Positions 1 through 5,703 of a stretch of 13,983 bases of DNA are shown piece after piece; position 1 is the stretch's first letter, and each line of letters begins with the position of its first letter. The translations under genes and the position numbers were made by a program. The notes beneath the pieces are model-generated. The model was given only the letters and a program-made list of their open reading frames with translations, ran no database searches and had not been told where the DNA came from. Source of the stretch: an uncultured Oscillibacter sp. (GTDB lineage: Bacteria > Bacillota > Clostridia > Oscillospirales > Oscillospiraceae); assembly GCA_910578935.1 (NCBI GenBank), contig CAJTSM010000010.1, positions 100,080 through 114,062 of the forward strand, given 5' to 3'.

Positions 1-1443
1 AGCCTGGAGGACCCGGACCGCGTCCTGGGGGACTACGGCCTGATGTTCTTCGAGGGCGGCGGCAGAATCTACGCCGGGGTCCAGCACTTGGCCAGGAGCT
101 CCTTCCCCACGCCCTTCTGGTCCTTCCTCCCCGGGGCGGGCGGGGCTTACAACGCCTCCTTGTTCCGCAATCTTCTGGGCCACGACGGCTTCTGCATCAC
201 CTACAACGCCAACGACCGGGACCAAGCCACGACGAGCGAATTTTACTATTTGAACGGGGAAGGCCGGCCTGTCCTCCTGGCCCGGATGGAGGGTTATGCC
301 CAATACATCGACCTGGATGGCGACGGGGAAAACGAGTTGGTTTCCCAGAACTTCTACGCCGACTCCTTCTACTTCCGCCGGGACGGGAACTACTACAAGG
401 CGGACCCGCGGCCCCTGCTGTGGACCGTCTGGCCCACGGGGACCTACTTCCGCTTCGACGGCTGGAACCCCGCCACCCGCTCCATGCCTTTTCAGGCCGA
501 CGCCTCCAAGTCCCTCGCCGGGGACTTCACCGTTCCAGTCTTCCAATACCGGACGCTGTTCTTTGACGGGGAGAACCTTCTGATCTACAACGACCAGCGG
601 CACTTCACGGACCACATGGTCGAGTGGTTCGACGAGGATTCCGTCATCAAAGATGCCGCCCTGACGGCGGTAGAGGAGCAGTTCCACGCCTCCCGCCTGT
701 CCAGCACGGTACTCTACGACGGCTGGCGGATCACCGGCATTGGCGACGGCTATGGACTGGAGGTAGACGGAAGCAAGTATATTTTCCGGAAGGTTTCCTA
801 CGAGTTCCACACGCCGGAGCTTCAGGAAGCCCCAGCGCTGGGCGGGAGTGCCCAAGACCACTGGGCCGCTCCCGCCTCCAAGAACCTATGGCTGATGTTC
901 CGGGGCCTCTCGAGATACCGCGCGGACCTGACGTATCTCTGCTGCTTCCAGCAGGAGGGCGACCTGGTTCTCTCTCCGGAATTCGTCCGGGAAAGGCTCC
1001 GGGATATGCCCTTTAATATCTACCTGGGCACCGCCACCCTTCAAGCGGAAACCTCCATCGCCTCCGCCGCCGGCCTTGCCCAGGCGGCGATGGACCGACT
1101 GATGGAGGCGGACACCATTAACATGACCCTGCTGGCCTCCAAGGGAGGCGGGCGGTACGACGTGGACCCCCAGGTCTTGTCGGACTGGGCCGGGGAGTTT
1201 ACGGACAGTTATAACTGGAGTTACACCGAAGACCCCGGCGACATGCCCGCCGAATCCCTGCTGGTGATGTGCGGGGACCTGAGCCTCCGCTTCTGGCCGG
1301 AGAGCGGCTTGGTGCTGCTCCACACCTACCGGAAGGACGTCTGGCTCCGGGCGGAGCCCAAGGACAATGCGGCCAGCCTCTTTGAATTCATGCGCCTTTG
1401 GTACGGCGCGGCCCAGGCTCAGGCCCGTCAGGAGGCCTTGTAA
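1..1443 (+). CDS. Unrecognised protein with one calcium-loop-like motif (5' end missing)
   Basis: The frame is open from the first base of the window to a TAA at 1441, giving 480 residues with the true start outside. I do not recognise a family. Visible features are a DLDGDGENEL motif at window residues 104-113. This fits the D-x-D-x-D-G calcium loop seen in FG-GAP/VCBS, dockerin and thrombospondin-type repeats, and surface-exposed or secreted proteins often carry it. The rest is rich in aromatic and acidic residues with no obvious membrane segment in the visible part. The N-terminus, where a signal peptide or lipobox would lie, is not available. A symmetrical terminator follows 47 nt after the stop, so this is the last gene of its transcript. 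An exported or lipoprotein role is only a guess. Confidence 0.85.
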   Translation, partial: SLEDPDRVLGDYGLMFFEGGGRIYAGVQHLARSSFPTPFWSFLPGAGGAYNASLFRNLLGHDGFCITYNANDRDQATTSEFYYLNGEGRPVLLARMEGYAQYIDLDGDGENELVSQNFYADSFYFRRDGNYYKADPRPLLWTVWPTGTYFRFDGWNPATRSMPFQADASKSLAGDFTVPVFQYRTLFFDGENLLIYNDQRHFTDHMVEWFDEDSVIKDAALTAVEEQFHASRLSSTVLYDGWRITGIGDGYGLEVDGSKYIFRKVSYEFHTPELQEAPALGGSAQDHWAAPASKNLWLMFRGLSRYRADLTYLCCFQQEGDLVLSPEFVRERLRDMPFNIYLGTATLQAETSIASAAGLAQAAMDRLMEADTINMTLLASKGGGRYDVDPQVLSDWAGEFTDSYNWSYTEDPGDMPAESLLVMCGDLSLRFWPESGLVLLHTYRKDVWLRAEPKDNAASLFEFMRLWYGAAQAQARQEAL

Positions 1444-1490
1444 ATTGCATCCGGCGGTCTGCTGCGTTTCCCCCGAGCTTCTGCAAACAG

Positions 1491-1520
1491 GAAAAAGCCC
1501 AGCTGTTGCTGGGCTTTTTC
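1491..1520. terminator. Bidirectional intrinsic terminator between convergent genes
   Basis: A 13-bp perfect stem (GAAAAAGCCCAGC, loop TGTT, then its complement) is flanked by an A run on the left and a T run on the right. It can therefore end transcripts from both sides. It sits between the converging partial gene on the plus strand and the small membrane-anchored protein gene on the minus strand. Confidence 0.9.
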
Positions 1521-1547
1521 GCAGTCCGGCAAGAGTAAAGCGCCGGT

Positions 1548-2018
1548 TCAATTATTCCGTTCCAGAACCTCAAATCGCGCCAGCCACACACCGGCGTCCC
1601 CATCCGTTATTCCCACGACCTCCGGGGTGAGCTCCACCGGCTCCATGCCGTCCGTCACGTCCAGCCGCCGGCCTCCCGTCTCCAGCGGCTCCAGGTGGAA
1701 AAACCACCTGGGAGAAGGCGGGCTATCCTCAAGCATGTCCGCGTCCCGCACCGTGGCCACGGCCCCAGGGTATACGGTGTAGACCGGATACTCCCAAAAC
1801 TCCGGACCTCCGTCATTGCAGATATCCTGTTCAACTTCCCGGACATTGGTGATTTCAATTTTCAACCCGCCGTATTCAAACAGCGCCGTCTCTCCCGCTG
1901 GCTGTTCCGGAGCGGCAAAAGCAGACCAGAACCCAAACACCGCCAGCAAAGCAATGCCTGGAAACAGCAGGGACTTATAGCGGTGAACCGGCCTCCGGGG
2001 ACGCTTGACCGAACGCAT
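1548..2018 (-). CDS. Small membrane-anchored or secreted protein of unknown function
   Basis: 156 residues. I chose the ATG at 2018 because AAGGAG lies 6 nt before it; an in-frame ATG at 2060 lies inside the rpmF terminator and has no ribosome binding site. The N-terminus is strongly basic (residues 1-15, many R/K). A hydrophobic segment follows at about 17-36, ending in AFAAPEQ, which could be a signal-peptidase site or simply a membrane anchor. The remaining 120 residues are predicted to be extracytoplasmic and are rich in acidic residues, V, P and W. No family is recognised. It follows rpmF in the same orientation but beyond a terminator hairpin, so it is probably expressed by read-through or from a weak promoter that I could not find. 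The product is probably a lineage-restricted envelope protein. Confidence 0.75.
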   Translation of the reverse strand: MRSVKRPRRPVHRYKSLLFPGIALLAVFGFWSAFAAPEQPAGETALFEYGGLKIEITNVREVEQDICNDGGPEFWEYPVYTVYPGAVATVRDADMLEDSPPSPRWFFHLEPLETGGRRLDVTDGMEPVELTPEVVGITDGDAGVWLARFEVLERNN

Positions 2019-2040
2019 AGAACACTCCTTTCTTCTCAAG

Positions 2041-2073
2041 AAAAAAGAGAGGGGAGACAAGCTCCTCTCTCTT
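2041..2073 (-). terminator. Intrinsic terminator or attenuator downstream of rpmF
   Basis: Read on the minus strand, a stem of about 13 bp with one mismatch (AAAGAGAGAGGAG against CTCCCCTCTCTTT) closes a 5-7 nt loop and is followed by a run of T (complement of 2041-2046). It lies 14 nt after the rpmF stop and ends about 10 nt before the ribosome binding site of the next minus-strand gene. It may therefore set how much transcription passes into that gene. Confidence 0.8.
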
Positions 2074-2087
2074 TGTCCAACAGAACC

Positions 2088-2282
2088 TTACTTCGAGACG
2101 ACGGACTTCACGACCTTGATCTCCCGGCCGTTGTAAGTACCGCACTCCTGGCACATTCTGTGGGGCAGGTGCATCGCACCGCATTTCGGGCATACGACCA
2201 GATTAGGGGCCGTCAGCTTCCAGTGGGAGCTGCGCCGCTTGTCCCTTCTCGCTTTGGATACTTTACCCTTGGGTACTGCCAT
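2088..2282 (-). CDS. rpmF: 50S ribosomal protein L32
   Basis: 64 residues, the normal length for L32. The N-terminal MAVPKGKVSKARRDKRRSS segment is the basic tail that threads into the 50S subunit. A zinc ribbon follows, with cysteine pairs at C31/C34 (CPKC) and C44/C47 (CQEC). This is the zinc-binding, C+ form; the C- paralogue used under zinc starvation lacks these cysteines. The gene lies directly downstream of yceD, the classic bacterial arrangement, and shares its promoter. The neighbouring fatty acid gene plsX, which often follows rpmF, is absent here and is replaced by the small membrane-anchored gene. GGAGGTG precedes the start. Identification is secure from sequence and context. Confidence 0.97.
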   Translation of the reverse strand: MAVPKGKVSKARRDKRRSSHWKLTAPNLVVCPKCGAMHLPHRMCQECGTYNGREIKVVKSVVSK

Positions 2283-2328
2283 TGTGACACCTCCTTAATC
2301 CTACAAAAGGCGCGGAGCGCGCTTCTCG

Positions 2329-2826
2329 TTATTTGTTCTCCAAAAGGCTTGCCAGGGCCGCCAGCCGGGGGTCCGGCTCCTTCCTGCAGGAGCAGGGGCC
2401 GAGATTTAAATCGGCGCCGCACCGGGGGCACAGTCCTTTGCAATCTTCCGAACACAGTGTTTTGCTGTCCATATCAAGGATGAAAGCTGTCCGGGCCAGC
2501 TCGCCCGCATCCACCTTCCCGTCCTCCAGCAGGACGATCTCGTCGCTCTCCTCGTTCTGGAGTTCCTCCGCCAGCATGCAACGGTAATCTGTCTCCTTCT
2601 CCAGGAGAAACACCTTCCCGCAGCGGTCACAGACCGCGTCCAGCGTGGTTTCCGCCGTCAGAGCCAGCTCCAGCAGGTCCGCCGTATTGCGGATCTCCCC
2701 CTCCACCGCCACCGGGCGGCTGACGGGATTCCGGCCGTCGAATTCCAGATCGGATAAATCCAGCTCAAACCGGAAATCCATCCGCTTGCCGGGGGTATGG
2801 AGTATGGGTCTTACATCAATTACCAT
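2329..2826 (-). CDS. yceD: YceD/DUF177 family protein
   Basis: 165 residues. The N-terminus (MVIDVRPILHTPGKRMDFRF) matches the YceD start pattern, so I kept the first ATG, preceded by GAGGT at suitable spacing. C66 and C69 form a CDRC pair. The C-terminal half carries the family signature: a conserved C125-C129 and C133-C136 region (LCSEDCKGLCPRCGADLNL), C145/C147, then DPRLAALASLL. The cysteines may bind metal. Members of the family are encoded next to rpmF across bacteria, and YceD has been linked to 23S rRNA metabolism; its biochemical activity is not firmly established. The gene starts an operon with rpmF, 46 nt apart, driven by a perfect consensus promoter 28 nt upstream. Confidence 0.92.
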   Translation of the reverse strand: MVIDVRPILHTPGKRMDFRFELDLSDLEFDGRNPVSRPVAVEGEIRNTADLLELALTAETTLDAVCDRCGKVFLLEKETDYRCMLAEELQNEESDEIVLLEDGKVDAGELARTAFILDMDSKTLCSEDCKGLCPRCGADLNLGPCSCRKEPDPRLAALASLLENK

Positions 2827-2853
2827 AAGCTACCTCACAACGATACCTTACGT

Positions 2854-2882
2854 ATTATAAAGGATGGTCCCGCCAATGTCAA
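2854..2882 (-). promoter_or_regulatory. Perfect consensus sigma-A promoter for yceD-rpmF
   Basis: Read on the minus strand, TTGACA (complement of 2877-2882) and TATAAT (complement of 2854-2859) are separated by exactly 17 bp. The predicted start of transcription, near 2847, leaves a leader of about 20 nt before the yceD ATG. All 12 consensus positions match, which suits a ribosomal protein operon. Confidence 0.93.
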
Positions 2883-2910
2883 ACAATTTTTTCGTTTTTT
2901 GCCCTCTTTT

Positions 2911-3372
2911 TTATTCCTCGTCGTCTCCGCCCCCAAAGGGCAGGGCAATTCCCAGAAACGTAGGGCGGAACCCCTTGCGAATCTTCTCCAGGGAAGCGGC
3001 TCGATAGGCTTCCTTGGGCCACCGGGCGGCCCAGCCCTCCCGGAGCTTCTCTTCCAAAGGGGCGCAGACCGGGTCCTCCATCAGCACAGGGCCGAGAAAA
3101 CAGACCATCATCTGCTTATCATTCAGCATCGCCAGGGACCGGTTCCAGGGCTTCCGCCGGGCCCAGCCTTCCGCCAGGCCGTCCAGCAGCACCTCCGTCA
3201 GGGCCTCGATTCCCTCCTCCCCATCAGCCAGCGCCGCCTCCCGAAAAAGAGGGGCGTATTTTGCCCGGTATTCCTGATACGCCTTGTCATATTCCTTTCC
3301 GTTGAACCGTTCCAGCCAGGGTTTCCCGTCCTGGATCGCGGCCAGCAGGATTTCGGCTTTCACTTCACTCAT
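2911..3372 (-). CDS. Unrecognised small acidic cytoplasmic protein
   Basis: 153 residues beginning MSEVKAEILLAAIQDGKPW. An AAGGAGG site 7 nt before the ATG supports the start strongly. There is no signal peptide or membrane segment. The sequence appears largely helical, with several tryptophans and an acidic tail (GGGDDEE). I recognise no domain. It lies upstream of yceD in the same orientation, separated by the yceD promoter, with no convincing terminator between, so it may read into yceD-rpmF. A possible 27-residue membrane peptide gene ends 41 nt upstream and may share its transcript. Function is unknown. Confidence 0.8.
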   Translation of the reverse strand: MSEVKAEILLAAIQDGKPWLERFNGKEYDKAYQEYRAKYAPLFREAALADGEEGIEALTEVLLDGLAEGWARRKPWNRSLAMLNDKQMMVCFLGPVLMEDPVCAPLEEKLREGWAARWPKEAYRAASLEKIRKGFRPTFLGIALPFGGGDDEE

Positions 3373-3413
3373 AGTCGTTCCTCCTTCTCCGGCGGGGCTT
3401 CTCTCCCGCTGTT

Positions 3414-3497
3414 TTACCGCCTTTTATGCAAAATCCCGCAGACCAGCCCCACCAGCAAACCCAATGTCACCCAAGGGATAATGGTACTGAGCAACAA
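3414..3497 (-). CDS. Candidate 27-aa single-span membrane peptide
   Basis: A short frame beginning at TTG (complement of 3495-3497) encodes a very hydrophobic peptide (core IIPWVTLGLLVGLVCGIL) ending in HKRR and a TAA. This is one membrane span with a basic, probably cytoplasmic, C-terminus. AAAGGAG (complement of 3508-3514) lies 10 nt before the TTG, and an in-frame stop just upstream at 3513-3515 restricts the start to this TTG or the next. The stop is 41 nt before the 153-aa gene. Coding status is uncertain: the start is not ATG, the ribosome site overlaps the -35 box of the divergent RluA gene, and a hydrophobic stretch this short can arise by chance. Confidence 0.4.
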   Translation of the reverse strand: MLLSTIIPWVTLGLLVGLVCGILHKRR

Positions 3498-3511
3498 TTG
3501 CCAATTTCTCC

Positions 3512-3540
3512 TTTACATTCTCCCCCAAAACAGGTATGAT
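3512..3540 (+). promoter_or_regulatory. Sigma-A promoter for the RluA-family gene
   Basis: TTTACA (3512-3517) and TATGAT (3535-3540) are separated by 17 bp, matching 10 of 12 consensus bases. The predicted start is near 3547, followed by CAGGAGG at 3555-3561 and the ATG at 3568. Confidence 0.85.
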
Positions 3541-3567
3541 GGACAAAACCCATTCAGGAGGTCCGCC

Positions 3568-4571
3568 ATGCAGGAACTCACCATTGGAAAAAATGACGCC
3601 GGACAGCGGCTGGACCGCTTCATCGCCAAGAATCTGCCCCTGCTTCCCCCCGCCCTGCTGCAAAAGTATATCCGCCTCAAGCGGGTGAAGGTCAACGGCA
3701 AGGGGGCCAAGCGGGACGCCCGCCTCCAGACAGGGGATATTTTACAATTATATATCAACGACGAGTTCTTTGACAAGCCCAAAGAGGAAAATCTCTTTCT
3801 CTCGATCTTCCAGCCCCGGCTGAACATTGTCTATGAAGACGAAAATCTTCTGCTGGCGGATAAGCGGCCCGGACTGGTAGTTCATGCCGACGAAACGGAG
3901 AAGGTCAACACACTCATCAATCACATTCAAGCATATCTCTATCAAAAACGGGAGTGGAACCCCCGGCGGGAGAACGCTTTCACCCCGGCCTTGTGCAACC
4001 GCATCGACCGGAACACCGGGGGCATCGTCATTGCCGCCAAGAACGCCGAAACCCTCCGGATTATCAATGAGAAAATCCGGACCCATGAGCTGGAAAAGTC
4101 TTACCTCTGCGTCACGGTGGGCCGCCCTCAGCCCCCGGGGGAAAAATTGAAGGCTTTTTGCGAAAAGATGAGTCAAGGAAACTGGTGACCTTCCATCACC
4201 GCCCCATCCCCGGCGGGAAGTCCGCCGTCACATTGTATAAAACCCTGGAAACCCGGGGGGAGCTGGCTCTGGTGGAATGCCGCTTGTTGACCGGTAGAAC
4301 TCACCAAATCCGCGTGTCTATGGCGGAAATTGGCTGCCCGCTGCTGGGGGACGGCAAGTATGGGAACGGAACTGTCAACCGGAACTATCATGAAACCCGG
4401 CAGGCCTTGTACGCTTATAAGCTGGCCTTTGCCCTCCCCACAGACGCCGGTCCGCTGAACTACTTGCGGGGCAGGGAGTTCCTTGTAAAAGATGTGCCTT
4501 TTCGGGACATATACTTTCCAAAAACCGGCTCAGCGCCTCCCCCTCTTCAGCGTTCTCCCCGAAACCGGTAG
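3568..4571 (+). pseudogene. RluA-family pseudouridine synthase, split by a one-base frameshift
   Basis: Enzymes of this family convert uridine to pseudouridine in rRNA or tRNA. The ATG at 3568 has an AGGAGG site. Residues 1-65 form an S4-like RNA-binding domain; the catalytic motif is RIDRNTGG, with nucleophile D147. The frame runs to F197 and then hits a TGA at 4186. The adjacent frame continues with family sequence (RKDESRKLV, then LLTGRTHQIRVSMAEIGCP, the conserved C-terminal motif) to a TAG at 4569. The joined span is 1004 nt; one extra base in the T run at 4153-4157 would restore a protein of about 334 residues, the normal family length. The rest is intact, so the lesion is either very recent or a homopolymer sequencing error. 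Target site cannot be assigned. Confidence 0.88.
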
Positions 4572-4650
4572 TCCTCTGTTTCCCCTGGTTCCTTTGGCCG
4601 CATTGCGCCGGATTGACGGAAACAATTTTGGTTTTTTGTCATATTTGCAA

Positions 4651-4679
4651 TAGATTTTTCCCGTCCGCCGGTGTACAAT
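4651..4679 (+). promoter_or_regulatory. Possible ferritin promoter
   Basis: The AT-rich stretch before the ferritin gene holds TACAAT at 4674-4679, 34 nt upstream of the ATG, with only a weak -35 (TAGATT at 4651-4656) 17 bp away. The -10 match is good and the -35 poor, so an activator may be needed, or the true promoter is elsewhere. I saw no clear Fur- or PerR-type palindrome. Confidence 0.35.
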
Positions 4680-4713
4680 CAGTTTGTTTCATTAAGAAAG
4701 GAGCTAATCTATC

Positions 4714-5226
4714 ATGCTGAGTGAAAAAGTCGCCGCCCTGCTGAACGAGCAAGTCAACAAGGAGTTCTACTCCGCCTACCTGTACCTGGACTTTTCCAAC
4801 TATTTTGAAGCCCGGGGATTGGACGGTTTCGCCAACTGGTATAAGATTCAGGCCCAGGAGGAGCGGGACCACGCCATGCTGTTTTATCAGTACCTTCACA
4901 ACAACAACGCCAAGGTCACGTTGGGCGCCATTGCCCAGCCGGACAAAGTGCTGGACAGCGACATGACCGTGCTGAAGGCGGGATTGGAGCACGAACTCTA
5001 TGTCACCGGCCTCATCAACACCATCTACGCCGCCGCCTATGAGGAAAAAGACTTCCGCACCATGCAGTTCCTGGACTGGTTTGTCAAGGAGCAGGGCGAA
5101 GAGGAGGACAACGCCAACGACCTGATCTCCAAGATGGAACTGTTCGGCTCCGATCCCAAGAGCCTGTACATGCTCAACAGCGAGCTGGCGGGCCGCGCCT
5201 ACAGTGCGCCGTCCCTGGTGCTTTGA
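4714..5226 (+). CDS. ftnA: Bacterial non-heme ferritin
   Basis: 170 residues, about the length of E. coli FtnA. Ferritin oxidises Fe(II) at a dinuclear centre and stores it as a mineral core inside a 24-subunit cytoplasmic shell. By eye the ferroxidase ligands are all present at E. coli numbering: E17, E50, H53, E94 and Q127, with E49, E126, E129 and E130 for the third metal site. The four-helix bundle sequence is typical (LNEQVNKEFYSAYLYL; AQEERDHAMLF). It is the heme-free type, not bacterioferritin. AAAGGAG lies 8-9 nt before the ATG. It is probably transcribed alone, from an AT-rich upstream region and closed by the strong terminator after it. It likely protects against iron and oxygen stress in this anaerobe. 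Confidence 0.97.
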   Translation: MLSEKVAALLNEQVNKEFYSAYLYLDFSNYFEARGLDGFANWYKIQAQEERDHAMLFYQYLHNNNAKVTLGAIAQPDKVLDSDMTVLKAGLEHELYVTGLINTIYAAAYEEKDFRTMQFLDWFVKEQGEEEDNANDLISKMELFGSDPKSLYMLNSELAGRAYSAPSLVL

Positions 5227-5250
5227 ACCCTGCTAAACGTCAAAACATGA

Positions 5251-5289
5251 AACGCGGCCCGGAGGCATTACCTCCGGGCCGCGTTTTTT
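5251..5289 (+). terminator. Strong intrinsic terminator after ferritin
   Basis: A 15-bp perfect GC-rich stem (arms 5251-5265 and 5271-5285) with loop CATTA is followed by T6. It lies 24 nt after the ferritin stop. From the minus side the same stem is followed by a broken T tract, so it probably also ends the convergent pot-thioesterase operon. Confidence 0.95.
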
Positions 5290-5294
5290 CAGAT

Positions 5295-5690
5295 TCATCC
5301 ATCCAGCTTGGCATTGCACCTCGCCAGAAACTTTTCGTTCCCGATAATGGCCCGGGTGTGCGTCCCCTTCCCAATAGGGCCCTTCTCATCCCAAGCGGAA
5401 ACCTGAAAATCTACCATTCTCCCATTTTCCGACACACCGGTGATTTCCGCCTCCGCATAGACCTTCATCCCCACGGGGCTGGGTGCGTCATGGCTGATGT
5501 CCAAACGAGTGCCCACGCTGCCTTGACCATCCCCCAAAAATGATTGAAGGGCAGTCATTGCGGCATTTTCCATCATCGCGGCCATAAAGGGCGTGCCAAA
5601 CACCGGCAAAGCTCCGGAACCAATCGCCTCTGCGGTGAGTTCCTGGGTAACGACCCGTTCCAAGCGGCATTTCGTCCCAATCAAAATCAT
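5295..5690 (-). CDS. FlK-like hotdog-fold acyl-CoA thioesterase
   Basis: 131 residues, the size of single hotdog-domain thioesterases, which hydrolyse acyl-CoA and act as dimers. The catalytic triad of the fluoroacetyl-CoA thioesterase (FlK) group is visible by eye: T33 in VFGTPFMAAMMENAA, E41 in the same segment, and H67 in SHDAPSPVG. FlK itself is a specialised enzyme; most relatives are generic thioesterases of unknown substrate, so fluoroacetate is not implied. The ATG at 5690 has GAGAGGAG 7 nt upstream; longer upstream readings only translate the potCD tail out of frame. It begins 13 nt after the potCD stop and is the last gene of the pot operon, so it is probably co-transcribed with polyamine uptake. 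That could hint at acetylated polyamine or acyl-CoA turnover, but this is speculation. Confidence 0.85.
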   Translation of the reverse strand: MILIGTKCRLERVVTQELTAEAIGSGALPVFGTPFMAAMMENAAMTALQSFLGDGQGSVGTRLDISHDAPSPVGMKVYAEAEITGVSENGRMVDFQVSAWDEKGPIGKGTHTRAIIGNEKFLARCNAKLDG

Positions 5691-5703
5691 ATAAACGCTC
5701 CTC

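Noticed and set aside
2019..2060. Longer N-terminus (MSPLSFFLRRKECS) for the 156-aa protein.
   Set aside because: The upstream ATG lies within the rpmF terminator and lacks a ribosome site; the internal ATG at 2018 has a good AAGGAG.
2797..3567. Long plus-strand extension upstream of the RluA ATG.
   Set aside because: It runs antisense through the 153-aa gene, is low in complexity, and the promoter and ribosome site at 3512-3561 fix the start at 3568.
3424..3663. Minus-strand 79-codon frame over the start of the RluA gene.
   Set aside because: It is antisense to the S4 domain coding region and lacks a ribosome site; the hydrophobic 27-aa frame nearby is in a different frame.
4150..4160. Programmed -1 frameshifting in the RluA gene.
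   Set aside because: Slippage at GCT-TTT-TGC would give the right frame, but the site is not a standard slippery heptamer and no clear downstream pseudoknot is seen; RluA proteins are not known to be recoded. A lost base is simpler.
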